Shown: positions 1-10,588 of the stretch, one piece after another | Layout of the letters: each line of letters begins with the position of its first letter | How positions within the stretch are numbered: the first letter of the stretch is position 1 | Source: Eremomyces bilateralis CBS 781.70 | Lineage: Eukaryota > Ascomycota > Dothideomycetes > Eremomycetales > Eremomycetaceae | Direction: 5' to 3' | DNA: 64,000 nt | Assembly (NCBI RefSeq): GCF_010015585.1 | Contig: NW_022985083.1 | Coordinates: forward strand, 420,223-484,222 | Translations under genes and position numbers: made by a program | Notes under the pieces: generated by a model | What the model saw: only the letters and a program-made list of their open reading frames with translations | Told to the model about the DNA's origin: nothing | The model's database searches: none

Positions 1-577
1 CAGGGGGTTGCTGATGAGGTTTCATGATGGATGTACGTCGGCGAGAGCGCGAGATAGGGGGGTGCTCAGGTTGATTGTGGGTAGGAGAGGACATGTTCGG
101 GCGTGGCGATGAGAACCGTAGTTAGTGAGGATCCAAACCATATTAGCATGCTTTTGCAGCAGAGGAACGATTATAAATGCGAAACGGCCACAAGTGAAGG
201 TAGGTATGAGCAAGCGATCTCTGTTCCACGGACGAAAAACTCGATCACGTTAACAGCAAACGGTCACTGGCGATGAATCACGTATCAGAGGACACCTCGG
301 GGGAAGCAGGAAAACGACTCAGATTTTAGTACACATGTCTAGAGAGCTACGCATCTTCACCAGCCATCAACCAAACAAGAAAGGAGAGCTGTATCGACAA
401 TTGTGGTGAAAGGGAACTGGGACAATGGCACCGCAGTCCATGAGCACTCCCGTGGACTGACGGCGATGTCCACGCTGGCGCTTTGCTTGGAGAGGTGTTA
501 AGGCATATTATACATTTCCTGAGGACCGTTAGTGGTGAGCACGAACTGGGGAATATAGCACGTACCTAATCTCACAC
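1..577. other. Non-coding left edge, downstream of ATP1
   Basis: I see no convincing gene here. The only open frame (about 22-213, minus) has no family resemblance. The right part should hold the 3' UTR of the ATP synthase alpha gene, whose stop codon is at 578-580 on the minus strand. Confidence 0.6.
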
Positions 578-1064
578 TCATAGGAAGCTCTTGGTGAAGG
601 TGACGACGACATCCTTCAACTTGCCCTCCAACTCCTTGCTCAACGCACCCTCACGCTCAATCTGGGACAGCAGCTCGGACTCGTTGGCCTTCAAGTGGGC
701 AATGAAGTCGGACTCCCACGTGAGAATCTTCGCAACCGGGACGTTGTCCAGGTGCCCGTTGACACCGGCGTAGATCAGCGGCACCATCTCGTTGACGGCC
801 ATGGGCGAGTACTGCTTCTGCTTGAGGAGCTCGGTCAGACGCTCACCACGGCTCAGGGTCTGCTTGGTCGACGCATCCAGATCGGAACCGAACTGGGCGA
901 AGGCAGCGACCTCACGGTACTGGGCCAAGAAGAGCTTCAGCGATCCGGCGACTTGCTTCATGGCCTTGAGCTGCGCGGCGGAGCCGACACGGGACACGGA
1001 CAGACCGACGTTGATGGCCGGGCGGATACCCTTGTAGAACAACTCGGCTTCCAAGAAGATCTGG

Positions 1065-1102
<38 letters not shown>

Positions 1103-2634
1103 AGACACGTCACCACCCTGGGTCTCGATGATGGGAAGCGCAGTGAGGGAACCACCACCGTGCTTATCGTTCATCTTGGCAGCACGCTCCAGAAGTCGGG
1201 AATGGAGGTAGAAAACGCTAGGATGGTCAGTACGGTGTTATCAGACGTGACGGGACAACTTACTCGCCGGGGTAAGCCTCACGACCCGGAGGACGACGGA
1301 GCAGCAGGGACATTTGACGGTACGCGACGGCCTGCTTGGACAGATCGTCGTAGATGATGACGGCGTGGCGGCCGTTGTCACGGAACCACTCACCCATGGA
1401 GCAACCGGTGAAAGGAGCGATGTACTGCAGAGGAGCGGCTTCGGAAGCGGTGGCCGCGACGATGATGGTGTACTTCATGGCATCGTTCTCCTCCAGGGTC
1501 TTGACGAGCTGGGCAACGGTGGACCGCTTCTGACCAACGGCGACGTACACGCAGTACAGCTTCTTGGTCTCATCGGAAGTGTCGTTCCATCGCTTCTGGT
1601 TCAGCATGGCATCGAGAGCGACGGCAGTCTTTCCGGTTTGACGATCACCGATGATCAACTCACGCTGTCCACGACCGATCGGCACCATGGCGTCGATGGC
1701 CTTCAGACCTGTCTGCACGGGCTGGTTGACGGAGTGACGAGGCAAGATACCGGGAGCCTTAAGCTGAGCACGGCGCTTCTCGGAGGTGTTGAGAGGACCT
1801 TTGCCGTCGATGGGGTTACCCAGAGCATCGACGACGCGGCCAAGAAGTTCCAGACCAACGGGGACATCGACCTTTGGATACGTTAATCACAATTTTCCCA
1901 TCATCATGGCGGCAAACATACAATCTCTCCGGTACGCTTGACGGTCTCGCCTTCCTTGACCAATCGATCGGAACCGAAAAGCACCACACCGACTTGGCCG
2001 GCTTCCAAGTTCATGCACATGCCCTTGACACCGGAAGCGAACCTAACGAAGGGTCAGCGGAGAATCACGACGAAGGGAACGAGGCAACACATACTCGACC
2101 AACTCCTCGGCCTGGACATTGCGCATGCCATGGACACGGGCGATACCGTCACTGTCGCGTCTTAGCGTTGATGAAAAGCAATGGCGGTTGTATCTCCTAC
2201 CCGACGGAGAGGACACGGCCAGTCTCGGCAAGGCCAGCTTCCTCCTGAACGCCACGGATTCGCTGCTCCAAGATCGAGGAGACTTCGGTCGGGGCGGCTT
2301 TGGCATCGGTGGCGTAGCCGTTGGCGGATCTTGATGCGATGTTGAGAGCAGCCGGACCGGATCGGGTCTGTTGTGGCAGCGCCAAAACTTTTGTCAGTGA
2401 TCGGATGTCGACAGCGGACGGCGAACAGCTTCCATCAGTCGACCAACATCATTCCATCATCGATCCCAAAGCTCAATCCACGATTGATGGCTCGTAAAAG
2501 GCAACGATGATGAGAATTGAGATGCAATTGATCGAAATCGGGGACGGAAAAGGATGGGCACTTACAGCAACCCTGCCAGAGGCAGAGACAGCACCGACGG
2601 CGCGAGACGACTGTCGGAGGGCGTTCCTGAACAT
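578..2634 (-). CDS. ATP1: Mitochondrial ATP synthase F1 subunit alpha
   Basis: This is the alpha subunit of the F1 part of the mitochondrial ATP synthase; it forms the alpha3-beta3 hexamer in the matrix and carries the non-catalytic nucleotide sites. Six exons fit in phase: 2566-2634, 2201-2367, 2095-2151, 1922-2042, 1264-1871 and 578-1217, giving 553 residues, the normal length. Visible marks are the Walker A loop GDRQTGKTA, the segment [12 protein letters not shown], and the C-terminal helical domain. The N-terminus ([23 protein letters not shown]) is rich in Arg, Ser and Ala with no acidic residue, as expected for a mitochondrial presequence. Intron 1 probably ends at the CAACAG acceptor (2368-2370), which keeps the frame; a nearer AAAAG does not. 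Expression is probably high and constitutive, but no specific element was identified. Confidence 0.97.
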
Positions 2635-3256
2635 GGTGACTGTGCTCAAGAAGCTCTGATGGAAGGCTCCGCTACCAATTGAAATGAAAAGGGTAGAAAG
2701 AGGGAGGTGATGGTTGGTGTAGATGGAGCTTGGAGATGGAAGCAAAGGTTGTACTTGCTGGTCTTTCCTCGGGTTGAAGGTTTCGTCGCACCGGATGAGC
2801 TGCTGACTAAGGGGGTGAGCTCCGTGCTTTTATCGCTGCACAGAACACTGTTCCCTTAAGGGTCAACGCGAAGGTATGCCGTTATGCCATACACATTCAC
2901 AGTTCACTTTTTGAAGCATACTTAATTAAAATTTAAATCCAGGACTCCTTCCATTCGAATGAAACAAAGTAAATAATCTCATATCTTCGTTGCTAGTTAA
3001 ATTTGGAAATTGAACCTGAAGGCACTGCATGCCCAGTCTCCCACGCTCCCGTCACGTGTGCCTGGAATCCCTCTCTACCCGAGCCACGCTTCAAAGGCTT
3101 GCAGTTACATTTACATTGGAATCGTACTATGAAGTCCAAGAAGAATCAGCCATAGGGAATAGAAATGTAGCAACCGCTTAACCCCCGCCAAAAGGTGTCG
3201 CACGCTTGCACAACTCAAGTCCTTCCTCTCACCAGCCACCATATCAACAGCTCGCC
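2635..3256. promoter_or_regulatory. ATP1 upstream region and MPO1 3' flank
   Basis: 622 bp without a gene. It must contain the ATP1 promoter (minus strand) and the 3' UTR of the MPO1 gene. A CACGTG core (within GTCACGTGTG, about 3051-3060) is an E-box/Cbf1-type site by sequence, but its use is unproven. The stretch 2890-3010 is AT-rich. Confidence 0.4.
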
Positions 3257-4007
3257 TCAGTTCTTCGTCCCATTCGCCGCCCCCTCCGCCTTCCCCCCCT
3301 GCTTCGACTCCCGAAACTTCTTGATCTCCTTCTCCACCGCCTTCTCGAGCCTTGCCTTAAGCTCTGGCCGGTACCCGAAGAAGAACAGGATCTCGAACCA
3401 CACGAAGAACGGCGCCAGGAAGAGCGCCTGCACGAGGTTGTCGAGGAGCGCAGGCGCCCGGCCCTCGAACGCGCCGTGGCCGACGAACTGGGCGAGCCAG
3501 GAGACGACGTGGACGCCGAGGGCGAGGTAGTTCGCGGTCATGCCGTAGGCTTTGGTGAGGTGGTTGGCGTAGGCGGTGCCGCCTAGCAGCAGGGGAGCGA
3601 GGAGGCTTCCTGCGACCGGTTCCATTAGGATGTATAGGCCCGAGTATAGAACGGCGGCGACGGTTCCGGCGTTGAGGGGGAAGGTTTCGGAAGAAAGGTA
3701 AGGTGGTAGGGGAATCGAGGGAGAGTTGGTGCCCTGTCCAGTTAGAATCATGTTGAGATAGAGATAGAGATATACCATACGAAGAGGAAGGCCGTCAACA
3801 AGATCGCCGGTACGCAGGTGATATGGATTCCGACATTGACCTGTTCGTCAGTCAATACTGAGGCCCGAAACGGGATATCGAATGCGAGTTGGCCTCACTG
3901 GATTATGATGGTAAGCACCATACTACGCTCTGTTAGAACACGATCTCCAAACATCATGGTACAATCATCCATACGAAAAGAAGCTGTTTCTCCAGATTGA
4001 GTGCCAT
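3257..4007 (-). CDS. MPO1: MPO1-type 2-hydroxy fatty acid dioxygenase (DUF962)
   Basis: The protein belongs to the DUF962/YGL010w family. Yeast Mpo1 is an ER-membrane, Fe(II)-dependent dioxygenase that shortens 2-hydroxy fatty acids by one carbon during phytosphingosine breakdown. Four exons join with all junctions in phase 0: 3975-4007, 3899-3922, 3781-3840 and 3257-3733, giving 197 residues. Exon 2 is only 24 nt and codes for YGAYHHNP, which holds the conserved His pair. Later marks are a conserved VNVGIHI, QFVGHGAFEGRAPALLDNLV with another family His, and LAPFFVWFEILFFFGYRPEL. Several hydrophobic segments fit a multi-pass membrane protein. The C-terminus is Lys-rich. A longer reading frame begins upstream in intron 3 (to 3778), but it lacks the conserved N-terminus and is an artefact. 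Confidence 0.92.
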
Positions 4008-4830
4008 GGTGCCGTCAAGCCCACGCTGGAGATGTCGACCACGCGGGAGTGTTGGTAGGTACAAGTGAATGCCCTGGAGGAATGACGGCGGTTTCTACGC
4101 GCCCATAATAGAACTGTGGAGGGGTCCGAACACTTTGGCGGAATTGAGATATAGAAAGGAACGAGTGATATACGGATGATGCCGGCCGAAGGTTCCACGG
4201 TGTCTGCACTCTTAACGCTTACAAGCCGCGGTGTTCGATTCACATGACAGATGGAGAGACGGGCAGCTTATCTGACTTTCCTGTCCCTTGCGCTTTCCCT
4301 TGCAAGCACGCGAATCATGCGGTTGGGGGTGAAAAGGATTTCGGCCTTGTGGCCTTGTAGCCTGAGCGCATGTCTGTCAACCACCATCGATAGCACAAGC
4401 AGAACATGCATCGCAGGATGCGTACTGGTAGTGTCTGGACATTTTCGACGCATCCGCCCACCCATATCCACACATTTCGGAGACGGAACGTTGGCCGCTA
4501 CTATTTGCTACACTCATTTGATCGATTTGGACCGCGAAGAAAGGAATTCCTCCCTTGTGTGGGCGTGGATCCGCCTCGTTCGACTCCATTGCGTCCGCCA
4601 CGAGTAAACACCCAGCACCTTAGACGATATCTCTATTGACATACGCTCCGAAGCGAAGACACCAACATCGATACCCGGAGTTGTAGGATATCCATCCGTC
4701 TATCTCCTCCCAGGATCCGCGAAGAGCGCTTCCGAGGCGCACGCCTCGCCGGAGTGCCCTGCGTTCTTCCTCCACCCCACCCGACCTCTCGCTCTATCGA
4801 ACGTGACGATTCGTCCTCCCCCCTTTCACA
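4008..4830. promoter_or_regulatory. Divergent intergenic region between MPO1 and RPB7
   Basis: 823 bp between two genes that point away from each other, so both promoters should lie here. Small open frames on both strands (for example 4251-4607) show no protein-like composition. No strong TATA box or family motif stands out. Confidence 0.4.
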
Positions 4831-5548
4831 ATGTTCTTCATCCACGACATGGAGCGCACGATCACGCTCCACCCGTCATACATGGGCCCGCACGTGAAAG
4901 ACATCCTCCTCCACCGCCTGCACGCGGACGTCGAGGGCGCCAACATGGGGAACTTCTACGTGGTGTTGATCATGGATACGGGGTATGAGGTATCGGAGGG
5001 GCGGATCATGCCGGGGACGGGGTTCGCGGAGTACACGGTGCATTACCGGGCGGTGGTGTGGCGGCCATTCAGAGGAGAGATCGTCGGTATGTTGGCTGGG
5101 AGCGAAACCGTGGAGAACAAGGTTAACGAAGCGCAGATGGGGTGGTGAACTCGGTCGTTGACGGCGGATTCTTCGTCAACGTCGGCCCGCTGAGTGTATT
5201 CGTCGCGAAGAGTGTAGGTGGACATGGACCCGGCGCCCCGGATATGGAGCTGACCGTCGACAGATGATCCCCGGCGAAATCAAATTCGACGGCAACGCCA
5301 CGCCGCCGCAGTGGACGGACAACGGCGACCAGATCATCGAGAAGGATACCAAGATCCGCATCAAGATCAAGGGTCTGCGGGTGGAGATGGGTACCATGTA
5401 TGCGATCGCGACGATCAAAGAGGTACGCACTCCCTATGTTCTGTGTTTGAAGTAAAACTGACTTATGCGATCTAGGATTATCTTGGGTAAGACGGAATGT
5501 GTTCGACTGCGCGTGTCATTGCTAACTTCCTCTAGACCTCTACCTTGA
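4831..5548 (+). CDS. RPB7: RNA polymerase II subunit Rpb7
   Basis: Rpb7 pairs with Rpb4 to form the stalk of RNA polymerase II, which contacts nascent RNA and initiation factors in the nucleus. Five exons fit: 4831-5086, 5137-5213, 5264-5422, 5476-5486 and 5536-5548, giving 171 residues, as in yeast. The N-terminal half (MFFIHDMERTITLHPSYMGP, then YTVHYRAVVWRPFRGEIV) is the SHS2-like tip domain. The C-terminal S1/OB fold follows (SMIPGEIKFD, DQIIEKDTKIRIKIKGLR, AIATIKEDYLG). Exon 4 is an 11-nt microexon that supplies the conserved DYLG, which is why I accept it. If it were skipped, the frame would stay open to 5775 and add about 80 residues. The start is fixed by family alignment; an open frame from 4803 lacks an ATG. 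Confidence 0.95.
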
Positions 5549-6209
5549 GTGGCTGGAAAGACCCTACAAAGTTGATACCCGCACAAGCGCGAAGGAAACC
5601 CACGTTCGGAGGGTTGGAACCCCCACGTTTAAAGCAGGAAGAAAAGGAAGAAAAGCCAACCGTTGGAAACATAGCCGGAAGCGAAAAAGTGCTTTGTGAT
5701 GCTCAGTTCATACTGGGAGAGGCTGGACAGCAGGCCTCCCTTGAGGAGTGCAAGGCAGGGAGGTTGTTACGATGAAGCAATAAATGCAGCTTCAGGAGGA
5801 AGAGGATGCTTCACACTAGCTCTATTGAGATCAAAGAGCCGTTTGAACAATTCAACAAATGAGGACCAAATCTTCTTCTACGCCTTGTATTCAGTGCATG
5901 AATTGTTTCAGTTTCCGTACGTATTATGCATTTATGTCTCATGCGGAATATGAAATATCCCGGAAATGGGGACCAATAGGAAGGCCAAACAGAGAACCCT
6001 CCCCATTGGCCGGTCTTCGGTATATTGATTGTTGCCATCTATTCCCACATGCCGACAACTAGACACATCTCGAACTACGATTAAAAGCAGGATATCCATA
6101 AAACATCTAAGCGTTGTTCTTGTCGTTCGCTCCATCTGCTTTGCTATATACCTCCCATACAGCATGTTGTGAAGCCCACTACACACCACATCCTCCGCAG
6201 TCCGCAACC
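5549..6209. promoter_or_regulatory. RPB7 3' flank and promoter of the dipeptidyl aminopeptidase gene
   Basis: 661 bp without a separate gene. A CCAAT box at 5973-5977 and its inverse ATTGG at 6005-6009 lie about 200-240 bp before the next start codon and look like a paired site for the Hap/CCAAT-binding complex. A TATATA stretch near 6143-6149 could position initiation. These are sequence matches only. Confidence 0.4.
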
Positions 6210-8998
6210 ATGGGTCGAGACGACGAGCTCGAGGAGACCAAGCCATTACGGCAGGACTCCGACGACGGCATCTCCCCTCGCCCCTCCACCTCGACCATCT
6301 CCACCACCTCTCTCGTCTTCGACCACCTCGACTCCTCTTCTCGCAAACACCCCCATCCAGCCCGCTACACCGACGACGATCCCAACGACCACCACAAGCT
6401 CCCCTCCCCCCTCCAGATCGAAGACGCCGCCTCATATCCCATCACCCCCGTCTCCCGCTCCTCCAAGCGTTGGCTCTGGCTCATCGGCTCCCTCGCCTGT
6501 GCCGGCTGGCTCGTCGCGCTCGCCGTGCTCCTCCACCGCGGCGACTACTTCCACGCGGCGCACCCCCGCCCGCACGACCCCGAGGCGACGAAGACCGTGC
6601 GCATCGGGAAGAAGGTCACGCTGGACCAGGTGCTAGGGGGCACATGGAGGGCGCGGCGGCACGAGATTAGCTGGATCGAAGGGGCCGAGGGGGAGGATGG
6701 GTTGTTGTTGGAGCAGGGGGGGACGGGAGGGCGGGATTATTTGGTGGTGGAGGATGTGCGGAGGAGGAATGAGACTAAGACCGCGCTGATGAAGAATGGG
6801 GGTTTTTTCGTGGGAGAGCATTGGGTGCAGCCCGGGAAGGTGTGGCCGAGTCCGGATTTGACGAAGGTGTTGGTGGCGAGCGATCGGGAGCAGAATTGGA
6901 GGCATAGCTTCACGGGGCTGTATTGGATCTTCGACGTCGCGAGCCAGACGGGCGAGCCGCTGGATCCGGCGAATCCCACGGCCCGGATCCAGTTGGCGCA
7001 GTGGGCGCCGACGAGCCGCGCGGTGTCGTTCACGAGGGACAATAACCTGTATATCCGGCCGATTCGGATGCAGGAGGCATATAAGATCACGGAAGACGGG
7101 GGTCCGGAGACGTTCAACGGCGTCCCCGATTGGGTCTATGAAGAGGAGGTGTTCGCCGGCAACAGCGCGACCTGGTGGTCTGAAGATGGCAAATACATCG
7201 CGTTCCTCCGCACCGACGAGTCCCAGGTTCCGACGTATCCCATCCAGTACTTCGTTTCGCGGCCGAGCGGCGAGCAGCCCGAGCCCGGGCTGGAGAACTA
7301 CCCGGAGGTGCGCCACATCAAGTATCCGAAAGCGGGGGCGCCGAACCCGGTGGTCCAGCTGCGATTCTTCAGCGTCACTGAGAATCGCGTGTTCAACATC
7401 GACGTGCCGGATGACTTCGCCGACGACGATCGGTTGATCACCGAGGTCGTGTGGGCGGGGCGCAGTGGGAAGGTGCTGGTCCGCGAAACCAACCGGGAGA
7501 GCGACCTGCTGAAAGTGGTGCTCATGGACGTCGACCGCCGGACGGGGAAGACGGTGCGGACGGAAGATGTCAATGCCTTGGATGGCGGCTGGATGGAAGT
7601 ATCGCAAGAGACGACGTTCATCCCCGGTGATCCGCGTAGAGGCCGGAACCACGACGGGTACATCGACACCGTCATCGTCGATGGGTTCGATCATCTGGGC
7701 TATTTCAGTCCCGTGGACAGCGCGGAACCGGTCCTGCTGACCAAAGGAGCATGGGAAGTGGTCAAGGCCCCGTCGGCCATCGACCTGAAAAACAACTTCA
7801 TCTATTTCGTCGCCACTAAAGACGGCTCCATCGAACGCCACGTCTACAAAGTCAAGCTCGACGGCACCGGCCTCGAGCCCCTGACTGACGTGAGCAAAGA
7901 CGGATACTACTCCGTTTCCTTCTCCTCCGGTGCCGGATACGCCCTGCTCTCCTACGATGGACCCGGCATCCCGTGGCAGAAAGTGATCAGCACGCCGAGC
8001 ACCCACGAGCAGTTCGATGCCACCATCGAAGAAAACAAACAGCTCGCCACCTTCGCCGCGAAGCACGAGCTGCCCATCTACAACTACCAGACCATCACCA
8101 TCGACGGCGTCGAGCTCAACCTGTTGGAACGCCGCCCCCCGCACTTCAACGAGAAAAAGAAATACCCTGTCCTCTTCTGGATGTACCAAGGCCCCGGCTC
8201 GCAGACCGTCGACAAGAAATTCAACGTCGACTTCCAATCCTACGTCGCCTCCAACCTAGGCTACATCGTCGTGACCCTCGACGGCCGCGGCACCGGGTAC
8301 CTCGGCCGCGATGTCCGCTGCGCCACGCGCGGGAATATCGGGTATCTCGAGTCGTTCGACCAGATCGCTGCGGCGAAGATGTGGGCAAAGAAGAAATACG
8401 TGGATTCCGAGAAGATGGCGATCTGGGGATGGTCGTACGGCGGGTTCATGGCGCTCAAGACGCTGGAGCGCGACGCGGGAGAGACGTTTAAGTACGGGAT
8501 GGCGGTGGCGCCGGTGACGGACTGGCGGTATTATGATAGTATCTATACCGAGCGGTACATGCACACGCCACAGCACAATCCGGGAGGGTACATGAACGCG
8601 ACCGTCGCGGACGTCGATCGGCTAGGGAGAAATGTGCGGTTTTTGATCATGCATGGCGTGGCGGACGATAATGTGCACATGCAGAGCACGTTGACGCTGC
8701 TGGATCGGTTGGATTTGAGGGGGGTGGAGAATTATGATATGCATATGTTTCCGGATTCGAATCATGGGATTTACTTCCATAATGCGAATCGGATTGTATA
8801 CGATAGTGAGTACTCATTTCCTGAGAGGATAGGGGTTGCATGATACTGACGGACACAGAGCTGAATAACTGGCTTATCAATGCGTTCAATGGAGTGTGGT
8901 TAAAGACGGCAAACCCTACTCCGGTTGCACTCGAGGAGAAGAGGAAGGAAAGAAGGCAGCTACTCGATCACGCACGGGCGGCGGGGGTTTTGGATTGA
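6210..8998 (+). CDS. dapB: Dipeptidyl aminopeptidase type IV, vacuolar (DapB/Ste13-like)
   Basis: This is a type II membrane serine peptidase of family S9B that removes X-Pro or X-Ala dipeptides; fungal members of this shape reside in the vacuole or late Golgi. Two exons (6210-8805, 8859-8998) give 911 residues, the usual size of DapB. A Ser/Pro-rich cytosolic tail is followed by one membrane helix at about residues 88-109. The DPP-IV beta-propeller includes the Glu-Glu pair in DWVYEEEVF, used by the family to hold the substrate amino terminus. The alpha/beta-hydrolase end carries the nucleophile in GWSYGG (about residue 742), the Asp in HGVADDNVH and the His in DSNHG, so the triad is intact. 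The ATG at 6210 is chosen because the open frame before it begins without an ATG and reads through promoter sequence. The gene shows two C-rich to G-rich flips, near 6590 and 8310. Confidence 0.95.
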
Positions 8999-9090
8999 CA
9001 TGGAGACCCTCTGTTTGATGGTTCATAAATGCTGCATTGAAGGCGTTGGCAAGTCGCTTTATAGCGCTGGAAAGGCGTTAAAGCCAATAT

Positions 9091-10297
9091 TTATCCTTGT
9101 ACCCTGAAGGTACGGCCACTGGCCGTCTTGCGTTCCTTCTCTTCGTTCTCCGGTCGAGCGCGGCGAAGCACTGAGATTTGTTAGCTTCGTGTGTATAAGC
9201 GGACAATGAGAGCATACCTTGAAGGAAGTCGGCCGTTCTTCTTCTCATCCGCGAGTGGATGTAGGCTTTTGATGCTTTGATGTGGTAGTGGAAGTAGTCA
9301 CGGAAGGTTTGGATGTGAGAAATGACCTCTTCTCGTCGTTGCTTGGTCAGATGTCGTGGGAAGAGAACTGGGGTCGGTTAGCTACAGTGAGGAGACAGGT
9401 TAGGGGATATTTACCAAACGTGATGTACCCAACCTCGCCAGTATCAGGATGCCTAAAACCGGGAACATTCTGGAGCTCGAGTGGAGGGTCGTGCCTGAAG
9501 AGGACCTGAGGCGCATTTTGTATCGCTCGCCGTCTCGCATCCACGAATTCCTGAAACTGTTAGCATACGTACATGATTGCATTCGGAGTACCCACCTGGA
9601 GGAACACTTTGCCAAACACCCGATCTGTCTCCTCCCGGAAAACAGTACTGAATATGACGGTCACCCGGTCATGGCTGGCCTGGATGTAGATGGCTTCTTC
9701 CTCCCGGTAGTGGATGGCGCGGATTTCTCCTCCTTCTTGAATGCCCTGCGGAGCCGATTCGGAGGTGAATTTTGACGCTTCTTCGTGCAATTGCGCGTAT
9801 TCATCGAATGCTTGCTCGAACGGTGCTGCCATGGCGTTCCGCTTCATCAATGATAGTCGCCGAATGAGGTCATCTCGCGACTCTGCGGCGTGCTCTATTA
9901 GCTCGACATCTCGCCAGATATACGACTAGGGTAATCGAACCTTGATCAGCGGGGAGGTTGTCTAAATCCACTTGGACCGAGAAATCATAACCCGACTCCG
10001 GGGCGACAATATACGGGCCATATTCCCGCTCCAGTACCTGTTGAGCCCCATACCGAACCAGGTCCTGGAAGCACTTTATTGATATGGAAATGAGGATCTT
10101 CGACTTCGATTCCTGGGTCGAGATGTGGAAAGTGACATTGTCGAAGTCGGAGACCACTTGATCGATCGAAGTGGGAGCGGCACTGGCATGGCGTTAGGCG
10201 GACTACGAGGTCATCTGGGGATCGTGGATACCGACCCGCTGAAGCGGTCCTTGAGTAGAGACTCAATCAGGACATTTTGATAGTCTAGGAGGAGCAT
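9091..10297 (-). CDS. ARC35: Arp2/3 complex subunit 2 (p34-Arc)
   Basis: ARPC2 is a core scaffold subunit of the Arp2/3 complex, which nucleates branched actin at cortical patches. Six exons fit: 10236-10297, 9941-10182, 9596-9894, 9415-9550, 9218-9367 and 9091-9170, giving 322 residues, the normal fungal length. Family segments are [26 protein letters not shown]-type [51 protein letters not shown], and the C-terminal long helix [20 protein letters not shown] ending RTFRVQG. Exon 1 can be joined in frame only with the weak donor GTCGGT; the better-looking GTATCC four bases downstream breaks the frame. The stop lies 92 bp from the stop of the convergent peptidase gene, so their 3' UTRs probably overlap. 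Confidence 0.95.
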
Positions 10298-10588
10298 GGT
10301 GTCGGAATTATTGCTAGACCACCTTGTCCTGAGTAGAGAATGCGGCGTTATGTAGAGGTAGTTTCAACTGTACTGTGTAGAGGGGTTGATGGAACGGAAG
10401 GAGAACCATACGTCGGACAACAGCAACAATTCTTAGTGCCTTGTGGCCTAAATGCCTGAGTGGCTGTGCAGATTGTGGGGCGCCAAGATTTCGACGTGAG
10501 TAGCACCCCTGTCATGTCAAGATCCATATCAAAATTATTATGCGCTGCGACAACCCGATTATTTTCATCCGCGTGTAAATATCCGACC
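10298..10588. promoter_or_regulatory. Bidirectional promoter between ARPC2 and UTP12
   Basis: 291 bp separate two start codons that point away from each other, so both promoters must share this interval or overlap it. I saw no clear TATA box. A polypyrimidine or GC-box element is not obvious either. Confidence 0.5.

Noticed and set aside
6633-8237. 534-codon minus-strand open frame opposite the peptidase gene
   Set aside because: It is an antisense shadow. The strong third-position C/G bias of the real gene removes stop codons on the other strand; the product has no family features.
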